Source: Pradoshia eiseniae
GTDB taxonomy: Bacteria; Bacillota; Bacilli; Bacillales; Pradoshiaceae
Assembly: GCF_002946355.1 (NCBI RefSeq)
Contig: NZ_PKOZ01000001.1
Location: 667,931 to 731,930 of the forward strand
Length of the DNA: 64,000 nt
Direction: 5' to 3'
The notes beneath the pieces were generated by a model, which did no database searches, had not been told where the DNA came from, and was given only the letters and a program-made list of their open reading frames with translations. The translations under genes and the position numbers were made by a program. Below are positions 44,600 to 51,665 of this stretch, piece by piece (position 1 is the first letter of the stretch; each line of letters opens with the position of its first letter).

Positions 44600-44843
44600 T
44601 CCATTTACACAACAGGTGCCTTTCAGGTCATCCTCGGCTTCAGTCTGATAATTGCGCCATGGCGACCGTCATCCAAATGCTCAGCAAGGTTAATCATCAG
44701 TTACAAGAGAACCTCCTAACCATTGCCTGTGCATACGGATAACGGCGATGGACTCAACTAGATATTTAATGTATTCGGCAAAAAAGCGAAAAAAGGCAGC
44801 CATTGCTTAAAAGTAATGAAGAAGTGGCTCATTCATAATATAG
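44600..44843 (+). pseudogene. Decayed duplicate of the 3' end of pbuX
   Basis: The sequence matches the end of pbuX in blocks. ATCCTCGGCTTCAG and GACCGTCATCC match 41992-42034. AAATGCTCAGCAAGGTTAAT with CAAGAGAACCTC match 42101-42141. CATTGCCTGTGCAT, TAACGGCGATGG and the end AAAAAAGCGAAAAAAGGCAG to ATAATATAG match up to 42366. Two internal deletions of roughly 70-90 bases and many substitutions destroy the frame. It shows that a second pbuX-like copy once existed here. Confidence 0.88.
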
Positions 44844-44910
44844 GAGCCTTTAATAAAAAACCTAAGCTTAATGCTTCATTTCATTGCGAATTAATCCTAT
44901 TAAAGAAATC

Positions 44911-44940
44911 AAAGAGGAGACAGTTATCTGTCTCCTCTTT
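44911..44940. terminator. Hairpin terminator at the end of the relic / small membrane gene
   Basis: A 13-bp perfect stem (AAAGAGGAGACAG with CTGTCTCCTCTTT, 4-base loop) located where the minus-strand gene at 44939 ends; usable in both directions. Confidence 0.8.
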
Positions 44941-45202
44941 ATCTATTATTCAAATCAAGCGAGTTCTTTTCAATTCGATCCAAGCGTTCCTTAATATTCT
45001 GGATTTCTACTTGTTCCATCTTCAATTTCTCTTCCGATATTCGGCTGTTCCTCAAGTATGTTTTTATCATCTTGATAAGGACCACAATGGCAATAACGAT
45101 AATGGCAACTATGGCTAGGAGGATAAACGGCAGTATAGCCGTAAATACCTCTACAAAGTTTGATGTTTCGCCCTTTGTTGGAATAATCACATCCTGTTCC
45201 AC
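44939..45202 (-). CDS. Small membrane protein with C-terminal coiled coil
   Basis: An 87-residue protein with one long hydrophobic segment (residues 19-45, FTAILPFILLAIVAIIVIAI and onwards) and a charged helical tail (EEKLKMEQVEIQNIKERLDR). The layout resembles DUF4083-type small membrane proteins, but the match is not certain. The GTG start has AGGGGTGA upstream. It belongs to the AT-rich accessory stretch. The function is unknown. Confidence 0.68.
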   Translation of the reverse strand: MEQDVIIPTKGETSNFVEVFTAILPFILLAIVAIIVIAIVVLIKMIKTYLRNSRISEEKLKMEQVEIQNIKERLDRIEKNSLDLNNR

Positions 45203-45433
45203 TTTTTTGTCACCCCTAAAAGTATATTTATGGCTGCTGCGACTAACGGAATTGTTGTTCTCGAGAACGAGCAGTTTAAAGTTGTTAACATGAAATTAAT
45301 TTACTTATAAAGCAAGTTATTTTTCTGTGAGAAGGTACTGCTTTTTTAACAATATCGATCAACGGGAGCTTATATATTCTCAGAGGGAAATTGCGGAAAG
45401 ATAGTAGTGCTGATTTCTCAGTATAGATGGACA

Positions 45434-45721
45434 TCAGTGGTGCTTCGTTGCATTATTGTTATAGGTGCTCTTTGCAAACACGAACGAAGTTAATGCGAAA
45501 AGGATAAGGAATATGGCAAGAAGGCCATAGGCTGCACCCTCAAAACCTCGAATATACTCCAACCCAATGTAGAATAGAACAAAGGAAACGGCAATTGTCA
45601 TAAGACCTGGCAATAACCGTAAACCTAAGGGCATATCTTTTTTGCTAAGCCACCAAGTAAGCAACAGGATACATATACCCGGTATTAAGGCCATGAGGAA
45701 TGGCCCGAAAAACATCATCAC
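45434..45721 (-). CDS. YesK-like small integral membrane protein
   Basis: A 95-residue protein with three hydrophobic segments (residues 6-25, 35-57 and 64-84) joined by short loops (WWLSKKDMPLGLRLLPG, YIRGFEGAAYG). The pattern resembles YesK family proteins of Bacillus, which have no known function. GGAGGGG lies upstream; the GTG at 45721 or the ATG codons at 45718 and 45715 could start translation. It stands alone, with about 230 bases of non-coding sequence downstream. Confidence 0.65.
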   Translation of the reverse strand: MMMFFGPFLMALIPGICILLLTWWLSKKDMPLGLRLLPGLMTIAVSFVLFYIGLEYIRGFEGAAYGLLAIFLILFALTSFVFAKSTYNNNATKHH

Positions 45722-45928
45722 AAATCCCCTCCAAATTTAGTTTTATCTATATGTATATTTTAACATAAAATTCCAAATATCCCAGTGAATATATAAAGGG
45801 TCTGTTTTCCTCAACTGGCTGAGTGACTTGCCTTAGATGAGTGGAGAGTAGCAGTTTGGCTGTGAAAAAACGGTTCTACCAAAAAATAAGCATTTACCGA
45901 TTACTTTGAGTGCTTAAACATAAAGAAT

Positions 45929-45972
45929 GCCCCTAAATCGTTAGATTCGAATGTCTAACCATTTAGGGGCAG
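45929..45972. terminator. Long hairpin, probable terminator of the zinc-ribbon gene
   Basis: TGCCCCTAAAT pairs with ATTTAGGGGCA, with an inner GTTAGA/TCTAAC stem. It lies downstream of the minus-strand gene at 46040; its T run on that strand is interrupted (TTCTTTAT). Confidence 0.6.
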
Positions 45973-46039
45973 TTATCCTTCATAAGAGTCTGTCTACAGT
46001 CTGAAAGGGAAGATTCATCAATTGAATCTTTCCTTTTGT

Positions 46040-46216
46040 TCATATCGACTTCTTCATGCCGCACTGCCGGCATTCACGAAGGAACACCATATCCTTGACC
46101 GAGCTCTTGAAATGCGTGTTTCCACAATTATCGCAGCGGCCTGCAATCTTATCTGGCAGCTCCTTATATGTATATATTTTATTGAGGTCATACTCCTGCT
46201 TTTCCTGTTCTTCCAC
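46040..46216 (-). CDS. Small zinc-ribbon protein
   Basis: A 58-residue protein with two CxxC pairs (RCDNCGNTHFKS and ECRQCGMKKS) typical of a zinc ribbon, after a charged helical start (EEQEKQEYDLNKIYTYKEL). The GTG start is preceded by GAAGGTGATGG. An open frame on the opposite strand is longer but has no coding character. The role is unknown; such ribbons often bind nucleic acid or protein partners. Confidence 0.7.
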   Translation of the reverse strand: MEEQEKQEYDLNKIYTYKELPDKIAGRCDNCGNTHFKSSVKDMVFLRECRQCGMKKSI

Positions 46217-46645
46217 TATCCATCACCTTCAATGCTTGTTGTCTGTAACTATTATATCAAAAAACTTACGGATTATAGCTTATAGGAACAGATTTTCGTT
46301 TAGCTTGCTTACTAATGTATGTTTATTAACAATCAATAAAACTATTTAAAATAGGTATTCTGATTGCACTGTTCTGTTTATAAAAAACAAAAATCAAGGT
46401 TTATTCCTTTTAACAGTTTAGGATATATATCTATATTTTTTCGGAAAATTAAGCTTAAATTACAATACGTAGTTAACAAGCTAGAATTTCAGGGCTCTTC
46501 CTAAAAGAAAATTCATGACTAAGGAATAGCTCCGTATGTTATCACATGCTAAATAGGCGAAAAATGATGACATTTACTGTCGTTTTATTTTTTTCATGAA
46601 AACCGCTCTGTGAAAGGCTTTCAGCTAAAACGAACAGGCCTGTAC
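46217..46645. other. AT-rich intergenic region upstream of des
   Basis: About 430 bases with no supported gene; it may contain the promoter of the zinc-ribbon gene on the minus strand. The des control region begins at about 46640. Confidence 0.45.
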
Positions 46646-46711
46646 ATGACAAGTGTCATATAGGCGCTATGACAGCTATGTCTGCAAAGAAAACTTTTTA
46701 TTTTCTATAAT
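46646..46711 (+). promoter_or_regulatory. des promoter with candidate DesR palindromes
   Basis: ATGACA-AG-TGTCAT (46646-46659) is a perfect palindrome. ATGACA-GCTA-TGTC (46669-46682) is an imperfect one whose first half-site begins 23 bases after that of the first. A TATAAT -10 lies at 46706-46711 with a poor -35, as expected for an activator-dependent promoter. The arrangement fits tandem binding of phosphorylated DesR. The sites are inferred from symmetry and position. Confidence 0.65.
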
Positions 46712-46753
46712 GTATGAAGAGAACAATCAATAAAGAATAAGGGATGGGACGAT

Positions 46754-47773
46754 ATGAAAATGAAAGAAGAACAGCTTCGGCTGAGAAAATCGATGAACCC
46801 ATATGAGAAATCAGAAACAAAGGAAAGCATAAAACAAATCATAAACACTTTTGTACCTTTCTTCCTTCTGTGGTATATAGCCTATCTGTTTTTATCTGTG
46901 TCGATATGGCTAGCTATTCCCGTCACAGTGGTGGCGGCAGGCTTTTTAGTAAGGATCTTTATCATCTTCCATGATTGCTGTCATAACTCCTTCTTCCGCA
47001 ACAGGAAGGCCAATGTTATTCTTGGAAATATCAGCGGGATTTTGACGTTGTTTCCGTTTAAGCAATGGCAGCACAGCCATAATGTCCATCATGCCGGCAG
47101 CGGCAATTTGGATAAGCGCGGAATCGGTGATATGTGGATGCTCACGGTTGATGAATACTATGCAGCTTCTAAGTGGACGCGCCTGCAATATCGCTTGTAC
47201 CGCAACCCGCTCATTATGTTTGGTATTGGTCCCATTTTTGCCTTTTTAATAGCCAATCGTTTTAATAGAAAGAATGCAGGAAAGAAGGAACGCAGGAATA
47301 CCTATTTCACAAATGCGGCTATCGTGGCACTTTGGGGAATTATGTGTTATTTAGTGGGCTGGCAGGCCTTCTTGATTATCCAAGGTACGATTTTTTATCT
47401 TTCTGGAGTGGCTGGTATTTGGCTCTTTTATGTTCAGCATACATTTGAAGATTCCTATTTTGAGGAAAATGATGATTGGGAATATGTGAAGGCGGCGGTG
47501 GAAGGAAGCTCCTACTATCAGCTTCCAAAGCCTCTTCAATGGATGACAGGCAATATTGGCTACCATCATGTTCATCATTTGAGCCCGCGTGTCCCAAATT
47601 ACAGGCTTGCCGATGCTCATAAGGATACCAAGCCATTGCAGCATGTTCCGACCATTACTTTATTAACGAGTTTGAAGTCTCTTCGTTTCCGGCTTTGGGA
47701 TGAGCGGGAGAAGAAGTTTGTCACCTACCGAGAAGGGAAATCACAAATCATTCTGAATAGAGAAGTAATTTAG
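46754..47773 (+). CDS. des: Membrane phospholipid acyl-lipid (delta-5 type) desaturase
   Basis: The 339-residue integral membrane di-iron desaturase has the three histidine boxes: HDCCHNSF near residue 74, HSHNVHHAG near 110 and HHVHHLSPRVPN near 273, between hydrophobic segments. Des introduces double bonds into existing membrane lipids after a temperature drop. It is followed 66 bases later by desK and then desR, as in B. subtilis. Two palindromes upstream are candidate DesR sites. Confidence 0.95.
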   Translation: MKMKEEQLRLRKSMNPYEKSETKESIKQIINTFVPFFLLWYIAYLFLSVSIWLAIPVTVVAAGFLVRIFIIFHDCCHNSFFRNRKANVILGNISGILTLFPFKQWQHSHNVHHAGSGNLDKRGIGDMWMLTVDEYYAASKWTRLQYRLYRNPLIMFGIGPIFAFLIANRFNRKNAGKKERRNTYFTNAAIVALWGIMCYLVGWQAFLIIQGTIFYLSGVAGIWLFYVQHTFEDSYFEENDDWEYVKAAVEGSSYYQLPKPLQWMTGNIGYHHVHHLSPRVPNYRLADAHKDTKPLQHVPTITLLTSLKSLRFRLWDEREKKFVTYREGKSQIILNREVI

Positions 47774-47839
47774 CTTCCATTTTTCTGATAAAATGGTACG
47801 ATGAGGGAAAAGAAAGACGCACTAAAAAGAGGTTATCCA

Positions 47840-48979
47840 ATGATTAAAAACTATATCGCCTTCTTGAAAATGAGCGGTCTTTCCCCTTATGTATGGGCCA
47901 TTCTCTGTATCTTGCCGTTTTATTTCATCTTCCAGTCAGATACGACTAACCAGAATAAGATGATAGGAATAGTTGTCACGCTTCTATTCCTTTCCTTATT
48001 CAGGCTTGCCTATAAAACGACTGGCTGGATGAAGTATGTATGGACACTTGTGCTTATGGGCTGTTTTACGTATATGACCGTTTTGTTCGGCTATATTTAT
48101 TTAGCCTTTTTTCTCGCTTATCTGGCCGGAAATATTAAGAAGAAAGCGGACTTCGTGGCTATTTATATCCTACTGCTTGTCAGTACGGGGATATCCATCT
48201 ATTTGGGGATATTGCTGCATCAGGTATTTTTTCTTAAGCAATTGCCGTTTATCATTATAACCTGGCTCAGCATTACCCTCCTTCCATTTACTATTAGAAA
48301 CCGGCAAGTTATGGGCCGTCTGGAGGAAAAGCTGGATGATGCCAATAAAAAGATCTCGGAATTACTGGTCGTGGAGGAAAGAGAGCGAATAGCCCGTGAC
48401 CTTCATGATACACTAGGGCAAAAGCTTAGTCTGATTGGGCTGAAGAGTGACCTGGCTAGGAGACTGATTAATAAAAATCCGGAACAGGCCGCCAGTGAAA
48501 TGATTGATGTACAGCAAACTGCCAGAACAGCCTTGAATGAGGTGCGCAAAATGGTCTCATCCATGAGGGGTATCCGTCTTAAGGATGAAATGGTGTCTGT
48601 TGAAACATTGCTCAATGCAGCCAATATCCAATTCAACATTGACGAAAAGCAAAAGCTGACTGATGTCCCGTTATTGACTGAAAATATTCTCAGTATGTGC
48701 TTAAAGGAATCCGTCACGAATATTGTGAAACACAGCGGCGCAACAGAATGTCAGGTTACTTTCGAACAAGATTGGAAGGAAATCACCATGACGATATGGG
48801 ATAATGGGGTCTTTAAGGGACGGGCGACCAGCTTTGAAAGAGGACATGGACTGATTGGCATGAGGGAACGTCTTGAGTTCGTCAATGGCAGTCTTGATAT
48901 AGATTTAAAAGAGGGGACCCGCCTGATTATCAAGGTGCCGAACGAAACGAAGCGAGCTGTAAAGGAGGGGCAAGCATGA
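47840..48979 (+). CDS. desK: Membrane thermosensor histidine kinase DesK
   Basis: DesK senses membrane thickness/fluidity and switches from phosphatase to kinase in the cold. The 379-residue protein has four to five membrane segments (residues 15-152), then a two-helix coiled coil (LEEKLDDANKKISELLVVEE). The HisKA_3 phosphoacceptor is His189 in IARDLHDTLGQKLSLIGLKS, and the ATPase domain has ESVTNIVKHS and GHGLIGMRERLEF. The frame is open from 47801, but GAGG and similarity to the B. subtilis N-terminus (MIKN) support ATG 47840. It overlaps desR by 4 bases. Confidence 0.95.
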   Translation: MIKNYIAFLKMSGLSPYVWAILCILPFYFIFQSDTTNQNKMIGIVVTLLFLSLFRLAYKTTGWMKYVWTLVLMGCFTYMTVLFGYIYLAFFLAYLAGNIKKKADFVAIYILLLVSTGISIYLGILLHQVFFLKQLPFIIITWLSITLLPFTIRNRQVMGRLEEKLDDANKKISELLVVEERERIARDLHDTLGQKLSLIGLKSDLARRLINKNPEQAASEMIDVQQTARTALNEVRKMVSSMRGIRLKDEMVSVETLLNAANIQFNIDEKQKLTDVPLLTENILSMCLKESVTNIVKHSGATECQVTFEQDWKEITMTIWDNGVFKGRATSFERGHGLIGMRERLEFVNGSLDIDLKEGTRLIIKVPNETKRAVKEGQA

Positions 48980-49575
48980 TTAAGATCGTAATCGCGGAGG
49001 ATCAGCAAATGATTCTCGGCGCATTCGGTTCTTTGCTGGCGCTTGAGGATGATATGGATGTAGTCGGGAAAGCATCCAACGGGGAAGAGGCTCTTGCTCT
49101 TGTCGCAAAGTATCAGCCGGATATATGCTTAATGGATATCGAGATGCCCGGAATGACAGGATTGGAAGCAGCTGAAAAGCTGAAGGGGCATGGCTGCAAA
49201 ATTATTATCCTGACGACATTTGCGAGAACCGGTTATTTTCAGCGGGCTTTACAAGCTGGCGTGAGCGGCTATTTATTGAAGGACAGCCCAAGTGAGGAGC
49301 TGGCCGTCTCGATTCGGCAAGTTCATGCGGGAAAAAGAATGTATGCACCTGAATTGATTGATGGGGCATTTGCTGAAGCTAACCCGCTCACGGACCGGGA
49401 GCGGGAGGTGCTGGAATTGGTCGCAGATGGAATGAATACGAAAGAAATTGCCGAAGAGCTTAGCATCAAGACTGGTACAGTTCGGAATTATATCTCGGCC
49501 ATCTTTGATAAGCTGGATGTAAAGAACAGGATTGAAGCGATTGCTCAATCTAAGGAAAAGGGCTGGTTTAAGTAG
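48976..49575 (+). CDS. desR: NarL/FixJ-type response regulator DesR
   Basis: The 199-residue regulator has a receiver domain with the acidic pair at Glu8-Asp9, phospho-acceptor Asp54 (CLMDIEMPG), the conserved Thr in ILTTFAR and the Lys in LLKDSPSEE. A LuxR-type HTH follows (LTDREREVLELVADGMNTKE, IAEELSIKTGTVRNYISAIF). Phosphorylated DesR activates des. It is translationally coupled to desK (ATGA overlap). The only candidate DesR sites seen are those upstream of des. Confidence 0.95.
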   Translation: MIKIVIAEDQQMILGAFGSLLALEDDMDVVGKASNGEEALALVAKYQPDICLMDIEMPGMTGLEAAEKLKGHGCKIIILTTFARTGYFQRALQAGVSGYLLKDSPSEELAVSIRQVHAGKRMYAPELIDGAFAEANPLTDREREVLELVADGMNTKEIAEELSIKTGTVRNYISAIFDKLDVKNRIEAIAQSKEKGWFK

Positions 49576-49582
49576 CTTGCTA

Positions 49583-49711
49583 TTATTTTTTTGTTTTTAA
49601 TAACTCTATGATTTCTTTATTTTGCTTTACAATGCTATTTAGGCTTCTTTCGATATTATTCCCTGTTATGAAGATGATGATGATTAAAGCTATTCCAATA
49701 AGAAAGTCCAT
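49583..49711 (-). CDS. Small single-pass membrane peptide
   Basis: A 42-residue peptide with one membrane segment (DFLIGIALIIIIFITG) and a charged helical tail (NNIERSLNSIVKQNKEIIEL). AAAGGGGAAC lies 5 bases before the ATG at 49711, a convincing ribosome site. It is convergent with desR, whose stop is 8 bases away. It has the same layout as the 87-residue protein at 44939. The function is unknown. Confidence 0.6.
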   Translation of the reverse strand: MDFLIGIALIIIIFITGNNIERSLNSIVKQNKEIIELLKTKK

Positions 49712-49770
49712 TTTTGTTCCCCTTTAAAAGATGATTTTCTACTATTATATTATCTATTCAATTATTTGGA

Positions 49771-49800
49771 AACTCCGTTAATTTTGACGGAGTTTTTTTA
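49771..49800 (+). terminator. Intrinsic terminator downstream of desR
   Basis: An 8-bp stem (AACTCCGT with ACGGAGTT) and a seven-T run, about 195 bases after the desR stop and before the methyltransferase gene. Confidence 0.85.
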
Positions 49801-49885
49801 TTTACTAGACTGAAAGATTCGGTGGATCGAAGTGTTGATTTGGTATAATTTAGGTAGCACCTAAAGCTTAAAGAGGAGGGATTGC

Positions 49886-50590
49886 TTGAAGGAAATCATC
49901 CGAAGTACGGAAGATGTGCTTGTTATGCTGGATCATCTGCTTATGGAAGAGAGAACCTTTGATTGGGACCAATTTTATTCTGACCGACGAAGGGATATAC
50001 CATTTTTCACCGATTTGCCGGATGAGAATCTTGTCCGCTACTTTAGGGAGGGGATGTTTCAATCTGGAAGCAAGGTATTGGAACTGGGATGCGGCCCTGG
50101 GCGGAATGCCTTTTTCTTTGCGGAGAAGGGCTGTGAGGTTGATGCGGCTGATTCGTCGAAAGAAGCCTTGCGTTGGGCTGAGGAACGGGCGAGGGAAAGG
50201 GGAGTGAAGATTAACTTCCTTCATGAAAATATAGTTGATTTAAAGGTTAGAGTGGGGGGCTATGATATCGTTTATGATTCCGGCTGCTTTCATCATATTG
50301 CGCCCCATAGAAGGACTGCCTATCTCGCGCTTATTGATAAGGCCCTTAGACCAGGAGGTTATTTCTCTGTCGTCTGTTTTGTCCCAGGGGGGAAGCTGGG
50401 GGGATCCGAAATCTCAGATTGGGATGTGTACAGATTGAAAAGCCTTCAGGGAGGTTTAGGCTTCACTGAGGGTCGGCTAAAGATGATATTTAGTCGATAC
50501 CAGGCGATTGATATGAGGGAAATGACCGGTGTTAGAGATCAACCTGTCTTTTCGGAAAAAGGATTGCGGACAGCTTTATTTCAAAAATAA
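49886..50590 (+). CDS. Class I SAM-dependent methyltransferase
   Basis: The 234-residue protein has the SAM-binding motif VLELGCGPGRNAFFFAEKG near residue 64 and the acidic post-II loop VDAADSSKEALRWAEER. Motif IV-like YDIVYDSGCFHHIAPHRR is near 132, and motif VI is in LRPGGYFSVVCF. The N-terminus (FDWDQFYSDRRRDIPFF) resembles TehB/thiopurine-type small-molecule methyltransferases. The substrate is unknown. The TTG start has GAGGAGGG upstream. The VOC gene follows 22 bases later, suggesting one transcript. Confidence 0.82.
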   Translation: MKEIIRSTEDVLVMLDHLLMEERTFDWDQFYSDRRRDIPFFTDLPDENLVRYFREGMFQSGSKVLELGCGPGRNAFFFAEKGCEVDAADSSKEALRWAEERARERGVKINFLHENIVDLKVRVGGYDIVYDSGCFHHIAPHRRTAYLALIDKALRPGGYFSVVCFVPGGKLGGSEISDWDVYRLKSLQGGLGFTEGRLKMIFSRYQAIDMREMTGVRDQPVFSEKGLRTALFQK

Positions 50591-50612
50591 AAAATATGGA
50601 GGTTGTCTTTAA

Positions 50613-51044
50613 ATGAACAAAGTGACAGTGATTTGTTTAGGTGTCAGGAATATGAAGGAGTCAGTCCGTTTTTATCGGGATAAGCTGGGATTTAAGACAA
50701 ATGAGAAAAGAGATAGCCCAGAAGTGATTTTCTTCAACACGCCGGGGACCAAATTTGAATTATTTCCACTTGAGGAATTAGCAAAGGATATCAGTGAATC
50801 GGACCCGCCTGACATTGGAGGGGGATTTGGCGGCATCACCCTTGCCTATAATGTAGAGCATAAAGAGGATGTACAAAAAATAATTGATTTAGCTCGAAGC
50901 GCAGGTGCGACCATCGTCAAGGAACCGCAGGATGTCTTTTGGGGCGGCTATCATGCTTATTTTGCTGATTTAGACGGATACTATTGGGAGGTTGTTTGGG
51001 GACCTAACTTCCAGTTTGACCAGGATGGCATGCTCGTTTTTTAA
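50613..51044 (+). CDS. VOC (glyoxalase/bleomycin-resistance fold) family protein
   Basis: The 143-residue protein has the paired beta-alpha-beta-beta-beta modules of the vicinal oxygen chelate superfamily: LGVRNMKESVRFYRDKLGFK near residue 9 and EPQDVFWGGYHAYFADLDGYYWEVVWGP near 105. The latter carries the metal-site histidine and glutamate. Family members include lyases, dioxygenases and antibiotic-binding proteins; no substrate can be inferred. It is placed directly after a methyltransferase gene. Confidence 0.8.
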   Translation: MNKVTVICLGVRNMKESVRFYRDKLGFKTNEKRDSPEVIFFNTPGTKFELFPLEELAKDISESDPPDIGGGFGGITLAYNVEHKEDVQKIIDLARSAGATIVKEPQDVFWGGYHAYFADLDGYYWEVVWGPNFQFDQDGMLVF

Positions 51045-51141
51045 GAGGAGACAAAGGGTTGCCGCGGGCTTAATAGATGGCTGCTTATGGTCCAAATGAA
51101 CAGGGAGTGCATAGGATATATGAAAAAAGGCGGTAAATCCT

Positions 51142-51273
51142 ATGAGGAAATATTATTGTTTGCATTGCCGCGCATTGCATGATGAGCCGTATCAGTGTAA
51201 TATTTGCGGACGTGAGGAGCTGAAGGAGATATATATTTCGATTCAGCATAATGATAAAGATAAGGATAAATGA
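51142..51273 (+). CDS. Small zinc-ribbon peptide
   Basis: A 43-residue peptide with two CxxC knuckles (YYCLHCRALHD and YQCNICGREEL) and a charged tail (SIQHNDKDKDK). AAAAGGCGG precedes the ATG at 51142 by 9 bases. It ends 22 bases before the Fur-box promoter. The function is unknown. Confidence 0.62.
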   Translation: MRKYYCLHCRALHDEPYQCNICGREELKEIYISIQHNDKDKDK

Positions 51274-51295
51274 AGAAGACAGCTGGCAATCCCTA

Positions 51296-51324
51296 TTGAA
51301 AATGATTATCATTCATGCTAAGAT
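51296..51324 (+). promoter_or_regulatory. Promoter overlapped by a Fur box
   Basis: TTGAAA (51296-51301), a 17-base spacer and TAAGAT (51319-51324) with an upstream TGC extension. The spacer contains TGAAAATGATTATCA (51297-51311), which differs at one position from the 7-1-7 Fur core TGATAAT-N-ATTATCA. Binding of Fur with iron would block the polymerase. Confidence 0.78.
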
Positions 51325-51380
51325 GAAAGTATAGTGAGAGCAATTCTCAATAGTACTACATAACAGGGATGGTGCGAATC

Positions 51381-51467
51381 ATGGTTTGGATATTTGTCGG
51401 CACGACTGTTGCAACTTTTAGCACGTTGATGGTCTATGTCATGAATAATGTGGCCAGCGCAGAATAA
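51381..51467 (+). CDS. 28-residue membrane micropeptide under a Fur-type promoter
   Basis: The frame encodes a 28-residue peptide that is mostly hydrophobic (WIFVGTTVATFSTLMVYV) with a short polar end (NNVASAE), consistent with a single membrane helix. GGGATGGTG lies before the ATG. It is the only frame between a Fur-box promoter (51296-51324) and an intrinsic terminator (51532-51569). The transcript of about 230 nt could alternatively act as a regulatory RNA. No named family is recognised. Confidence 0.6.
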   Translation: MVWIFVGTTVATFSTLMVYVMNNVASAE

Positions 51468-51531
51468 GCATTGCTAAATGGATACCTGTAGACTCGCAGT
51501 ATGGTCATACAATAATAATGAAACGATATCG

Positions 51532-51569
51532 GAATTCAGATAAGATTCATCTTCTGGGTTCTTTTTTTT
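51532..51569 (+). terminator. Terminator of the Fur-controlled transcript
   Basis: GAATTCAGA pairs with TCTGGGTTC (two G-U pairs), with inner AAGAT/ATCTT pairing, followed by eight T residues. Confidence 0.82.
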
Positions 51570-51665
51570 ATTATGATTCATTTTCAGATTTGTCATAAAC
51601 GTTGGTCAATTAACTTGCTTTTCATGTAAAATAAGAAAATAAGTCACGACATTAAGGGGATTGCT

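Noticed and set aside
44600-44843. A second functional xanthine permease gene
   Set aside because: Only blocks of the 3' end are present, with deletions and stops, so it is a relic.
46022-46285. An 87-codon open frame on the plus strand
   Set aside because: It has no ribosome site, has an odd leucine/isoleucine-rich composition and is antisense to a minus-strand zinc-ribbon gene with two CxxC pairs.
42360-46753. A prophage, CRISPR array or defence island in the AT-rich accessory stretch
   Set aside because: No integrase, phage structural gene, direct-repeat array, nuclease or toxin signature was found; the content is small sporulation and membrane peptides.
49868-50224. A 118-codon minus-strand frame opposite the methyltransferase gene
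   Set aside because: The plus-strand gene has a SAM-binding motif and a ribosome site; the antisense frame has neither.
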